Origin: Lentisphaerota bacterium
Lineage (GTDB): Bacteria; Verrucomicrobiota; Lentisphaeria; Victivallales; Victivallaceae
Reading direction: 5' to 3'
Length of the DNA stretch: 64,000 nt
NCBI GenBank assembly: GCA_024225035.1
Contig: JAAEMX010000217.1
Location: 1-64,000 of the forward strand
In this document: positions 28,239 to 36,997 of the stretch, piece by piece
Position numbering within the stretch: position 1 is the stretch's first letter
Layout: the number at the start of each line of letters is the position of its first letter
Translations under genes and position numbers: made by a program
The notes under the pieces: generated by a model
What the model was told of the DNA's origin: nothing
Seen by the model: only the letters and a program-made list of their open reading frames with translations
The model's database searches: none

Positions 28239-28286
28239 AGAAATCCTTTGAATAATTCGCAACCTTTAACCCAGGGAAGGTAATCA

Positions 28287-29666
28287 ATGAGTGCTGTGGC
28301 ATCATTTTGCGGGCTTTGCCTGCTTTTAGTAATCGGAAAATTCCTTCGAGTCAAGATTCCAATTCTGCAAAGACTATACCTGCCTTCCTCTGTTGTCGGT
28401 GGTGTAGTTGGATTGATCATACTCACAGTATTCAAAAAGTACATCCCGACAGTATGGTATGAAGGTTGGAATGATTTGCCGGGATTCCTGATTAACATTG
28501 TGTTTGCAGGGCTCTTCCTCGGTGCTTTTATTCCGGGTATCAAGAAGATATGGAATATAGCCGCTCCACAGCTGTGCTACGGCCAGATTGTGGCCTGGGG
28601 ACAGTATATGGTTGGTATTGGGCTTGTAATAGTCCTTTTAGGTCCGTTAATGGGCGTCCCGGATCAACTTGGGGTGATTATACCTGTAGGATTTGAAGGC
28701 GGTCACGGTACTGCCGGCGGCCTTATTCCTGTATTTAAGGAACTAGGCTGGAGCGAGGGTGGTGACCTTGGTCTTGCTTCTGCTACAGTAGGAATGGTAT
28801 CAGCTATTGTTATAGGAATGTGGCTGATCAACTGGGCGGTCAAAAAAGGCTATGTCCAGAATGTACGGACATTTGACAAACAAACACCGCATGAACGCTG
28901 CGGTATATATCCGGTTGAAGAACAGCCGCGTGCCGGTCGCCAGACTGTTTTCTCAGACTCCATTGACTCGCTGGCGCTGCATATGTCTATGGTCGGCATA
29001 GCCATTCTAATTGGTTATATATTCAAACTTGGTCTTGAAGAGTTAAACATTTATGCCCCGAAATCAGTCCAGTCCCTTGGTATTCTTACAAGTTTCCCGT
29101 TATTTCCATTGTGTATGATCGGCGGTCTGATACTGCAGTTATTTTTAAACCGTGTCAAGATAGGACATATTGTTAATCACGGTCAAATGCAGCGCATTTC
29201 AGGAGCCGCTCTTGATTTCCTTGTAGTAGCCGCAGTTGCGTCAATTCGTATTGAACTTATTGTTCAGAACTGGCTGCCATTTGTTCTGCTGGTTCTTGTG
29301 GGTATTCTCTGGAATGTATTCTGTGTTCTTTGGCTGGCTGACAGACTGCTGCCTGAATCATGGTTCGAGCAGAGTATCGCTCAGATGGGACAGTCCATGG
29401 GGGTTACCGCAACCGGTCTGATGCTCCTTCGCACAGTAGACCCTGACAGTGAAACTATCGCACCAGCGGCATTTGGATATAAGCAGCTTCTCCATGAGCC
29501 TTTTATGGGGGGTGGGCTATGGACATCAATAGCGATCCCGCTGGTAATAAAAACGGGTGGTCATGTAGTCTTTTTGATAAGTCTGGGAGCAATAACATTC
29601 TGGCTTATTTTCTGGAAACTTTTCCTGAGCCAGGGAAGAAGATTTTTCAATCCAACCCGTGGATAA
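28287..29666 (+). CDS. gltS: Sodium/glutamate symporter (GltS/ESS family)
   Basis: A 459-residue inner-membrane carrier with ten or more helices. The two inverted re-entrant regions of the ESS family are visible: 'GFEGGHGTAGGLIPVF' (about 130-146) and the matching glycine-rich segment near 'MGQSMGVTATGLMLLRTVDP' (about 365-385). It is longer than the 401 residues of E. coli GltS. It probably imports glutamate or another dicarboxylate-type amino acid with sodium. A good promoter lies upstream. The HAD hydrolase gene follows after 83 bases. Confidence 0.8.
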   Translation: MSAVASFCGLCLLLVIGKFLRVKIPILQRLYLPSSVVGGVVGLIILTVFKKYIPTVWYEGWNDLPGFLINIVFAGLFLGAFIPGIKKIWNIAAPQLCYGQIVAWGQYMVGIGLVIVLLGPLMGVPDQLGVIIPVGFEGGHGTAGGLIPVFKELGWSEGGDLGLASATVGMVSAIVIGMWLINWAVKKGYVQNVRTFDKQTPHERCGIYPVEEQPRAGRQTVFSDSIDSLALHMSMVGIAILIGYIFKLGLEELNIYAPKSVQSLGILTSFPLFPLCMIGGLILQLFLNRVKIGHIVNHGQMQRISGAALDFLVVAAVASIRIELIVQNWLPFVLLVLVGILWNVFCVLWLADRLLPESWFEQSIAQMGQSMGVTATGLMLLRTVDPDSETIAPAAFGYKQLLHEPFMGGGLWTSIAIPLVIKTGGHVVFLISLGAITFWLIFWKLFLSQGRRFFNPTRG

Positions 29667-29688
29667 TAAATAGATTACAGTTAATAAT

Positions 29689-29720
29689 ACAGCACTCACC
29701 TGGCTTTGGCAGAGTGCTGT
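29689..29720 (+). terminator. Hairpin between the carrier and HAD genes
   Basis: ACAGCACTC (29689-29697) pairs perfectly with GAGTGCTGT (29712-29720), loop 14 bases. No T-run follows, so it could be a weak terminator or an mRNA processing structure. Confidence 0.5.
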
Positions 29721-29749
29721 AAATGTTTATATATGGCAGACAAGAAACA

Positions 29750-30607
29750 ATGAATACTTTTAACCTCTGGTGGAATGACAATCGCAAAAATTTCAAGGCA
29801 ATCCTCTTTGATGTGGATGGTACTCTGGTTTCTGGCCTGAACCTCCTGACAGGCGCTGACCAACTGCTTGCTGAACTGCGTGAATCAAACTTTCCGTTCT
29901 TTCTACTGACCAATGACGGCAACCATTCAACTCAGGAAAAAAGCAGCCTTATGGCTCAAGCTGGACTGCATGTTTCTTCTGATGAAATAGTGTCATGCTC
30001 CATGGCATTGGATGAATTCGCTGAAGTTAACGACCTGAAAGGAGAAAAGTTCTTTGTTATGGGAGACCTAGGCAAGCCATGCTATGCCGAATGGGCAAGC
30101 CTTGAAGTATGCAGAGACCTTAATCAGATATATGAATGCGCAGGTATTTTAATTGGCGAAGGCTTTTACAACTGGCATGATAATATTCAAGCGGCCTTTA
30201 ACTTCCTGCTTCGCTATCCTGAACGACCGCTTATAGTGCCTAATCCAGACAGCTTCTGGCCCAAGGGAAAAGACGGTGAGTTCGGCATAGGAGCCGGAGG
30301 CAAAGCCAGATTTATCTGTTCAATACTTGAGGAGGCAGGGGTAAAAGTTTCTCCGGTTTATCTGGGAAAACCTTACAAACACATTTATCTTTATACACTG
30401 CACCTTTTGAAACGCCGCTTTGGAATTGATACTCTGGAACAAAAAAATGTCCTCATGTTAGGTGACTCTCTGAAATCTGACATCAGAGGAGCAAACATGC
30501 TGGGAATAAAATCCGGTTTAATGCTTACAGGCATTACTACCGCCAGACAGGCAGAAGAAGCTACAGGCGAACTCAAACCGGACTATGTATTCGACTCTTT
30601 AGGCTAA
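29750..30607 (+). CDS. HAD-superfamily hydrolase, subfamily IIA (NagD-like)
   Basis: A 285-residue phosphatase-type protein. Motif I is 'AILFDVDGTLVSG' with the nucleophile Asp (about residues 16-28), motif II 'PFFLLTNDGN', and the C-terminal metal motif 'VLMLGDSLKSDIRGANMLGIKSGLMLTG'. The cap between is of the NagD/CECR5 type. The substrate may be a nucleotide or sugar phosphate. An alternative ATG at 29723 adds nine residues and sits directly behind a hairpin; neither start has a strong ribosome binding site. Confidence 0.78.
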   Translation: MNTFNLWWNDNRKNFKAILFDVDGTLVSGLNLLTGADQLLAELRESNFPFFLLTNDGNHSTQEKSSLMAQAGLHVSSDEIVSCSMALDEFAEVNDLKGEKFFVMGDLGKPCYAEWASLEVCRDLNQIYECAGILIGEGFYNWHDNIQAAFNFLLRYPERPLIVPNPDSFWPKGKDGEFGIGAGGKARFICSILEEAGVKVSPVYLGKPYKHIYLYTLHLLKRRFGIDTLEQKNVLMLGDSLKSDIRGANMLGIKSGLMLTGITTARQAEEATGELKPDYVFDSLG

Positions 30608-31123
30608 GTATTGTATTGTACTGAAAACCGCTACAGCGGTAAATATAATATTAAGTACCAGGAAAACCCAGCCCACCTTATAACCGGCTCTCAGAGAAAG
30701 CCAAGAGTAAATGCAAAGGACTACTCCAGCCGCAATCATTATCAGGTTTGTGGCAAATATAATCCCGGCTGTCAACAGAACCAATCCCAGAATTCCCAGA
30801 CACAATCGGGTGTCAATTTTTCTGATGCGCGACATGAAAGCTATTGTCACGACGGTCAAGACTGCCATTACTATTGAACTTGCCGTACTGCCAACCTGAC
30901 ATAACGCCAAAATTGCAGCGATAAAAGCGATTACTTCCAAGCAGGAAAAGAAATATTCTTTTTCCCAAAAAGAGGATATAGTTAAAAGAACAGCTCCAAC
31001 AGCAAACAAAATATTTCGTGTGATATGACTATCGACCGGAAGCCCGGCTGTAAACGTTGCCAGCCCTATGATCCCCACTGCGAGGATCATATTGCTCTTA
31101 AATTTAGAAATATGGGTATTCAT
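30599..31123 (-). CDS. Small polytopic membrane protein, unknown function
   Basis: A 174-residue protein with about six hydrophobic helices and short loops; most of it is membrane-embedded. No family recognised. Its start overlaps the stop of the nucleoside phosphorylase gene (TAATG), so it is translated from the nucleoside operon. Its end overlaps the convergent HAD gene by 9 bases. Confidence 0.65.
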   Translation of the reverse strand: MNTHISKFKSNMILAVGIIGLATFTAGLPVDSHITRNILFAVGAVLLTISSFWEKEYFFSCLEVIAFIAAILALCQVGSTASSIVMAVLTVVTIAFMSRIRKIDTRLCLGILGLVLLTAGIIFATNLIMIAAGVVLCIYSWLSLRAGYKVGWVFLVLNIIFTAVAVFSTIQYLA

Positions 31124-31962
31124 TAGAGTCCCATCCTGTTTAGTTCTATAAAGGTCTGGATGCCGAGTTCAACCATTTCGTCAGTCATTATTTTTACCAT
31201 GTCAGGGTGCCCGAAATCTTCTTCTTCTCCGAGCACTCCACAGATAGTTCCACACAGAACACGATCTTTTGACATCAAGGCGCGGTCCTTGCGGTGCGCG
31301 TCAGCCATATTGCAAAGCGTGAAAATCATTGAAGCTTCCATTTCAGAAGCCACCGCTCCAGCACGCTTAAGAATTGCCATATACTCGGCGTTCTGCTCTG
31401 CCATCGCTCCCTGCTTGAACTCACGGGCATAGAGAGAATCTTTACTATGGAAAATTCCAATATGAATACTTCCACTATGCTTTACTTTTTCGCTGCCAGT
31501 TACTGAAGCCTGCACCATCTCCATAGAGGCAATGGCTGGATATTCAGCAGGAGTATAGCATTTTGTCGCGTGGTCATCACGAATAGCGGCTGTGGCGATC
31601 GCATGATCGCCGCCCTTCATAAAAGCCGGCTGCAGCAACCCGCAAGTCCCCATACGCAGGAATTTTTTACCGCCGAGTTTCAGCAGTTCATTAACGATAA
31701 TATCAACACTCGGGGCACCCATTCCTGTGGAAATTACTCCAATATCGATTGTAGTACTGTCTCTTGTAATAGTACCGATATAAAGATTATGCCCGCGTGA
31801 ACTTTTTCTAACTGCAGTTACTTCATCAAAATATTCGGACATCTTTAAAGCTCTGCCGTCAGAACCGGGAACAAATATATAACGCCCCCTGCCGTTATTA
31901 CCAAGCATATCATCGTGAGTAGCAGTCATGTGCAGTGGTTCGAAATTCGGGTCATAGAACAT
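31123..31962 (-). CDS. Nucleoside phosphorylase (uridine phosphorylase type), copy 1
   Basis: Splits nucleosides with phosphate into base and (deoxy)ribose 1-phosphate. The 279-residue protein has the PNP/UDP family layout: phosphate-binding 'VPGSDGRALKMSEYF', 'ISTGMGAPSVDIIVNELLKLGGKKFLRMGTCGLL' and 'ASEMEASMIFTLC', where the Glu binds ribose. It is distinct from the paralogue at 34685, which suggests different base preference. It follows the MFS carrier by 49 bases in the minus-strand nucleoside operon. Confidence 0.83.
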   Translation of the reverse strand: MFYDPNFEPLHMTATHDDMLGNNGRGRYIFVPGSDGRALKMSEYFDEVTAVRKSSRGHNLYIGTITRDSTTIDIGVISTGMGAPSVDIIVNELLKLGGKKFLRMGTCGLLQPAFMKGGDHAIATAAIRDDHATKCYTPAEYPAIASMEMVQASVTGSEKVKHSGSIHIGIFHSKDSLYAREFKQGAMAEQNAEYMAILKRAGAVASEMEASMIFTLCNMADAHRKDRALMSKDRVLCGTICGVLGEEEDFGHPDMVKIMTDEMVELGIQTFIELNRMGL

Positions 31963-32011
31963 GGTGATTCTCCTTTTATAATATAAAAATATTTTTCAGT
32001 CAGGCGTTCTT

Positions 32012-33283
32012 TCAGTTTGCCTGCTGTCCTCTTTTTTCTTTCAAAACTACTGCCAAAATCAGAGCTATCACTCCGCACATCGGTAACAATGTGTAAGCAA
32101 CCTGATACCCGAACCATTCAAGTAAAATGCCGAATACATTTTGCGCAACAGCTCCACCGCCCATAATCAAAATAGATGCCAGGCTCATCGCGGTTGCTAC
32201 CAGTGTGTGGTCATTTGACTCGCCAATAACCGGATAACCAAGGTTCTGGGCACTTGTGATCAATCCCATTACAAAGAATATTGCGATAAGCATTCCACCA
32301 CTGAGACCTTTGTAATACATCGGCAGCAATATCAAAATAGTCAAAAGCGCACAGACAATCATTAACGGCTTGCGTGATTTCATACCGTCAGTCAATTTGC
32401 CCAGCACCGGACCGCCAATCATTGTACCAATAAGAAGTGCAGACATTATTGTAGGCGCCTGCCCTTTTAAGTGCTCCCCAAAGACATTTGTAATATAAGC
32501 AGGACCGGCACTAAAAACCAATACCATAATTGGAAAATTCAAAAGAGAAGTATAAAGTCCGGCCAGCCAGTTTTGCGGTGTGCGCAGCACTCTGGCAAAA
32601 GAAGCAGCCATAGAAAGCTCAGATGTATCTTCTTTACTCTCATTTACCGGTCCACCCTCAGGTTTATCTTTTACAAACAAAAGTATCCCAATAAAAATAA
32701 ATATTCCCAGAGCAAGATTACAAACCTGTACAGTATGGCCTGAACTCGCGTTACGAATCCAACTGCCGACACTACTGCCAAACGTGCCTCCAAGCATCCC
32801 CAGAGTAATAGCTATAGCAATCGGAAATCCTGATTTTTCCATGCGAAACCAATTGGCTACTATACGCATAACGGCGATCAATGCGGAAGCTCCCCCAAAA
32901 CCAACCAGCAACATGAAACAAACAGCCGGGACTACGCTGTAAACCATCAGTAGTCCAGTTACACCAACCAGCATTACCAGCAGGTTTACCAACAGTACCA
33001 GCTTTGTAGAAAATTTATCAAGGATAATCCCCGCCGGTATGAACATAACAACATTACCGATTAGGTACATGGAAGTAAAAGTGGAATAATTGATAGCTCC
33101 TGCAAGGTGATATTTCACGATATAGTATTCTGCCAGAGTTCCGTTCAACGCATTCTGGTTCAACCAGTAAAAAAAGAACATTGCAGTAAAAATTACAGAT
33201 AACCACGCCTGTAAGGCAGATGGCGAACTCTTTATTGCTTCTTCACTTGGAATTACTTCAGTTGCAGCTACACTTGTTGCCAT
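32012..33283 (-). CDS. MFS transporter, probable nucleoside carrier
   Basis: A 423-residue protein with about twelve helices. The MFS loop after helix 2 reads 'AGIILDKFSTK' and a second occurs near 'GKLTDGMKSRKP', the usual GxLxDRxxRR-type positions of the two halves. A nucleoside substrate is inferred only from its place between phosphopentomutase (18 bases upstream) and a nucleoside phosphorylase downstream. Confidence 0.75.
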   Translation of the reverse strand: MATSVAATEVIPSEEAIKSSPSALQAWLSVIFTAMFFFYWLNQNALNGTLAEYYIVKYHLAGAINYSTFTSMYLIGNVVMFIPAGIILDKFSTKLVLLVNLLVMLVGVTGLLMVYSVVPAVCFMLLVGFGGASALIAVMRIVANWFRMEKSGFPIAIAITLGMLGGTFGSSVGSWIRNASSGHTVQVCNLALGIFIFIGILLFVKDKPEGGPVNESKEDTSELSMAASFARVLRTPQNWLAGLYTSLLNFPIMVLVFSAGPAYITNVFGEHLKGQAPTIMSALLIGTMIGGPVLGKLTDGMKSRKPLMIVCALLTILILLPMYYKGLSGGMLIAIFFVMGLITSAQNLGYPVIGESNDHTLVATAMSLASILIMGGGAVAQNVFGILLEWFGYQVAYTLLPMCGVIALILAVVLKEKRGQQAN

Positions 33284-33301
33284 TATTTATTTCCTGTATT
33301 G

Positions 33302-34555
33302 TTATGATCTGTTCAAACACGACGTTCCATAATCCAAAGCTTGAATATCCAGAAATTCAGCTATAGTCTGCCCGATGTCAGCAAAAGATTTTCTGCCGCC
33401 CACAAAACCGGGTTGTATAGATTTACCCCAGAACAAAAACGGAACATGTTCACGGGTGTGATCAGTTCCCTCCCAAGTCGGATCACAACCATGGTCAGCA
33501 GCAATCACAACCATATCGCCATCACGCATTACCGCATCGAACTCAGGGAGTCTGGAGTCAAAATATTCAAGAGCCTGAGCATAGCCCGCAATATCACGGC
33601 GATGCCCATACTCGGAATCAAAATCAACAAAGTTAGTGAATATCAGACTTCCGTCCGGCGCCTCGCCAAGTTCAGCCAGTGAACGATCAAACAAATGAGT
33701 CAGTCCAGTTGCTTTTACCTGTCTGGTAATACCTTGATTAGCAAAAATGTCAGCAATTTTACCGATTGAAACAACTGTACCGCCAGTATCTTTTATCAGG
33801 TCAAGCATGGTTTTAGTGGGCGGCAGCACAGAATAGTCATGACGATTACCGGTTCTGGCATAGTTGCCGTTTTTATCTCCAACAAATGGACGAGCTATAA
33901 CTCTGCCAATATTCATGCCCATTTCATCAAGTACTCGTCTGGCAGTTTTGCACACCTCATGAAGACGTTCCAAACCAAAGCTTTCTTCATGCGCAGCTAT
34001 TTGAAAAACACTGTCCGCTGAGGTATAAATAATTGGCTTAAGAGTTTGACGATGCTCGTCTCCAAGCCGGTTGATTACTTCGGTACCTGATGCATGCCCC
34101 GCGTCAAGAATGCCTTCTTTCAGGCCGGCTTGCTCAATAAAAGTCTGTATGAATTTTTCCGGAAAACATGAACCATTTTCCGTGCGTAAAAAATACAGCC
34201 AGTCAAAAAATACAGGAGAACCGGCAATTTCCCAATGTCCACTGGGAGTATCTTTGCCCTTACTGGTTTCAATAGCATAACCATAGGCAGCATCAACTTG
34301 TGACGCATCAATTGACTGGTGATTATATAATGGCTGGTTTCGGCTGGCTTCGGCGGCAAGGTATAGACCTTTTCTCTCCAGATTTGGTAATTTCAATGGA
34401 CCGTTTCTTAATTCGTTATTCCCCTGCCCTTTGGCACAGCTTTCGACAATATGTCCAAAGGTATCAGATCCAACATCTCCGAATTTCTCTGCATCTGCTG
34501 AGCTTCCAATTCCGAAAGAATCCATCAGCAGTATTAACACTCTATTTTTGTTCAT
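33302..34555 (-). CDS. deoB: Phosphopentomutase
   Basis: Interconverts ribose or deoxyribose 1- and 5-phosphate. A 417-residue protein of the alkaline phosphatase superfamily, normal length for DeoB. It begins 'VLILLMDSFGIGSSADAEKFGDVGSDTFGHI' with the metal Asp and the core DSFG. Later come 'GKDTPSGHWEIAG' with the phosphorylated Thr, 'NFVDFDSEYGHRRDIAGYA' and 'ADHGCDPTW..TDHTREHVP', all hallmarks. I start at ATG 34555, which has AAGGGA 6 bases upstream. It converts the sugar phosphates made by the neighbouring phosphorylases for entry into central metabolism. Confidence 0.95.
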   Translation of the reverse strand: MNKNRVLILLMDSFGIGSSADAEKFGDVGSDTFGHIVESCAKGQGNNELRNGPLKLPNLERKGLYLAAEASRNQPLYNHQSIDASQVDAAYGYAIETSKGKDTPSGHWEIAGSPVFFDWLYFLRTENGSCFPEKFIQTFIEQAGLKEGILDAGHASGTEVINRLGDEHRQTLKPIIYTSADSVFQIAAHEESFGLERLHEVCKTARRVLDEMGMNIGRVIARPFVGDKNGNYARTGNRHDYSVLPPTKTMLDLIKDTGGTVVSIGKIADIFANQGITRQVKATGLTHLFDRSLAELGEAPDGSLIFTNFVDFDSEYGHRRDIAGYAQALEYFDSRLPEFDAVMRDGDMVVIAADHGCDPTWEGTDHTREHVPFLFWGKSIQPGFVGGRKSFADIGQTIAEFLDIQALDYGTSCLNRS

Positions 34556-34591
34556 ATAATGTCCCTTCACAAAATACAACATAAAAAACCG

Positions 34592-34625
34592 CAAGACCTG
34601 AACAGCGAGTGACTGTTCAGGCTTG
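34592..34625 (-). terminator. Terminator or attenuator between phosphorylase copy 2 and deoB
   Basis: CAAG plus CCTGAACAG pairs with CTGTTCAGG plus CTTG, 13 bp with one bulged A and a 7-base loop. On the minus strand TTTTTT follows three bases later. It sits inside the gene series, 37 bases before deoB. Confidence 0.75.
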
Positions 34626-34684
34626 AATCAAATCTGGATGTAAACTAAAAACACCCAGCACACTTGATGGTTTATTTTAAAAGT

Positions 34685-35470
34685 CTATCGTGCATTATCT
34701 GCAGTAATGGCGTCAGCTATCACCTTAATGCAATTAGCCATAGACTCAGCATACTTGCTTTTGTCCGGAGTTTCGGACTTAGTCCTGTTAGCTATAGCCG
34801 AACAAATACACGCAGCTCTCAATTTAAAAACACTGCAAATTGTAAAGAGAGTGGCAGCTTCCATTTCGAAGTTCAGAACATTAAGCTGTTGCCATTCGTC
34901 CATGCTTCCCTGGAAATGTCTTCTGACATAACCTGAATAACTGTCGTATCTTTCCTGACCCGGAAAAAATGTATCTGAAGAGGCAGTAATACCTACATGA
35001 TGAGCAACTTTAAGCTCATTTGAGGCTTCCACCAAAGATTGAGTAAGTGAGAAATTTGAAACTGCAGGATACTCCTGAGGAGCATAGTGCAACGATGTTC
35101 CCTCAAGCCTGACAGCAGCACTGGTAATAATCAGATCGCCAAGCTCAATGTTCTTCTGGATAGCTCCACAAGTACCAATTCTAATAAAGTTCTGAATACC
35201 AATCATGGCAAACTCTTCAACGCCAATACCTACAGAAGGCCCCCCCATACCAGTGGAACATACCAACACAGGAATTTCATTGACATACGCAAGATATGAA
35301 GTGTATTCGCGATTAGTAGCCAGATGTACGGCATTTTCATCCATCTGCCTGGCAATCATTTCAACTCTGCCAGGATCTCCGGGCAGCACCACGTACTTAG
35401 CGCCCTTGATCATTTCTCTGGATAAGCCGATGTGGTACAAAACTTCAGTTTCTGGTACAATTTTGCTCAT
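34685..35470 (-). CDS. udp: Nucleoside phosphorylase (uridine phosphorylase type), copy 2
   Basis: A 261-residue PNP/UDP-family protein. Motifs in order: 'VVLPGDPGRVEMIA' for phosphate binding, 'VCSTGMGGPSVGIGVEEFAMIGIQNFIRIGTCGAIQ', and 'VLNFEMEAATLFTIC' with the ribose-binding Glu. These match uridine phosphorylase more closely than copy 1, so udp is the likelier symbol here. I start at ATG 35470, with GGGAGAG 5-6 bases upstream. It is the first gene of the nucleoside series; a hairpin separates it from deoB. Confidence 0.85.
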   Translation of the reverse strand: MSKIVPETEVLYHIGLSREMIKGAKYVVLPGDPGRVEMIARQMDENAVHLATNREYTSYLAYVNEIPVLVCSTGMGGPSVGIGVEEFAMIGIQNFIRIGTCGAIQKNIELGDLIITSAAVRLEGTSLHYAPQEYPAVSNFSLTQSLVEASNELKVAHHVGITASSDTFFPGQERYDSYSGYVRRHFQGSMDEWQQLNVLNFEMEAATLFTICSVFKLRAACICSAIANRTKSETPDKSKYAESMANCIKVIADAITADNAR

Positions 35471-35689
35471 ATAACTCTCCCTTCTGTATTTTGATTTACT
35501 GAGCCATACAAAAAACATGTCTACCCTAGCACTAAGACATGTAATATATATTAGACATCAAAAAAAGTGGAAAGTTCTAAGGAAAATTGGAATATTCCTT
35601 AGTATTAATGGCTTCTTCATTTTATAAATTAGAAGCAACCGGGAAAGGATTATCGCAGAGCATTAATTCAACTTAAATTGCATAAAAAA

Positions 35690-35719
35690 ACCTGAACACA
35701 ACGCAAGCTGTATTCAGGT
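35690..35719 (-). terminator. Terminator of the TlpA-like gene
   Basis: ACCTGAA pairs with TTCAGGT, extended by ACA/TGT after one mismatch, around a short GC-containing loop. Seven A on the plus strand at about 35684-35690 give the U-tract for minus-strand transcripts. Confidence 0.8.
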
Positions 35720-35742
35720 AAATATAAAAAATAAAACTAATA

Positions 35743-36918
35743 TTAACTACCAGGTTTATTTAAAGCACTTAACTGTTTTTTAAGTTCAATTGCCTTTTTG
35801 TAGTAAGCCTCAGTATTTTTTGACTTTTCAGCTGAAGCGCTACCGTCCAGCATTTCAGTCACTTCCTGCTGAGTTTTCAGAGCTTTTTCAAGCATTCCGG
35901 AACGGTAGTACAAAAGAGCCATTGAGTTCAAACAAGCTACTCTCATACCAATATGAGCTTTCTCATCATGAACAACACATTTTGACTGCAAAATACATTT
36001 GGCAGCCAAATCAAGCGCACCTACATCATCCGGAAAGCGGGTCAACAATCCCCAGCCCATATCGTTCAGAATATTCGGCTGATCCTTAAAACGCTTGAGA
36101 ACTTCTTCCCCAATCTTTTTTATATTTTTTCTGTAGTCAGGATATCGGGAAATAAAATCCAGTTGTATAAAGTAAAAACGGTCGTAATCAGGGCACTCTT
36201 TGATGCATTTACTGAGAAAATTCCATGCCAGATCAGGACGGCGCTGGTTCTCATACATAAACATGCGCATACGCATTGCGGGACCATTCTCCGGGTCGAT
36301 TTTAAGAATCCGGTCTGACAGCTCCTTTACCTTTTCAAACATACCGCGACGCATTTGCAGCTCAAGTTCCTGCTGCATACGTGATATTTCCTGTTGAACT
36401 TCAGGACTGTATTTACCACTGTAGATTTTTCTCATTACAGAGTCTAAATCAGCTGCTTCACCATCCCAGATAATTTCGCCATTAGCATTAATGACATAAA
36501 ATCTGGGAAGCAGACGGCTTTCTCCAAGGTATTTCAATGTAGTCTGACTTTTGTCGTCAAGAGCTATACCATAATTGATTTCAGGGTGCTTTTTCAGAAA
36601 ATCAGCAACGACATCTTCTGTTTCGCGAGTAATAGCTATGATTTTTAAACCTTTAGAGCGATATTTGTTCTGCAAATATACAAGTAAAGGAATAGCATCA
36701 CGACTTTGCGGTGACCATGTTCCCCATAACTCAAGCAGGAACAAAGCATTTTTATTCTTATCTTTTCTTCCTTTGTTAATTGCAATAGGGCCATTCAACA
36801 GCCACTTGTTGGTTTTCAAAGGAGCAGATTCATCACCAGTCTGCAGCGCCAGAACCGGCGTCGCAGCCATAGCACATAACATCAAAATAAAACTGATTCT
36901 CTTCACAATACACCTCAA
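35743..36918 (-). CDS. Exported thioredoxin-fold (TlpA-like) protein with TPR-like tail, active-site cysteines missing
   Basis: A 391-residue protein. A signal peptide covers residues 1 to about 25. Residues about 35-165 have the TlpA/AhpC-like thioredoxin fold: 'ALFLLELWGTWSPQSRDAIPLLVYL', 'LKIIAITRET', 'LPRFYVINANGEIIWDG'. The place of the usual W-C-x-x-C holds W-S-P-Q-S (68-72), so both redox cysteines are serine and it cannot act as a classical disulfide reductase. Residues about 170-385 are helical repeats resembling TPRs. A binding or scaffold role in the periplasm is likely. Single gene with its own terminator. Confidence 0.75.
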   Translation of the reverse strand: MRCIVKRISFILMLCAMAATPVLALQTGDESAPLKTNKWLLNGPIAINKGRKDKNKNALFLLELWGTWSPQSRDAIPLLVYLQNKYRSKGLKIIAITRETEDVVADFLKKHPEINYGIALDDKSQTTLKYLGESRLLPRFYVINANGEIIWDGEAADLDSVMRKIYSGKYSPEVQQEISRMQQELELQMRRGMFEKVKELSDRILKIDPENGPAMRMRMFMYENQRRPDLAWNFLSKCIKECPDYDRFYFIQLDFISRYPDYRKNIKKIGEEVLKRFKDQPNILNDMGWGLLTRFPDDVGALDLAAKCILQSKCVVHDEKAHIGMRVACLNSMALLYYRSGMLEKALKTQQEVTEMLDGSASAEKSKNTEAYYKKAIELKKQLSALNKPGS

Positions 36919-36997
36919 GAATTATGGTGATCTCTAACTTTCCATCACAAAAAGCATAACATTAGAGATTACCTGTTAAGCATGCTCCTCCCACAAA

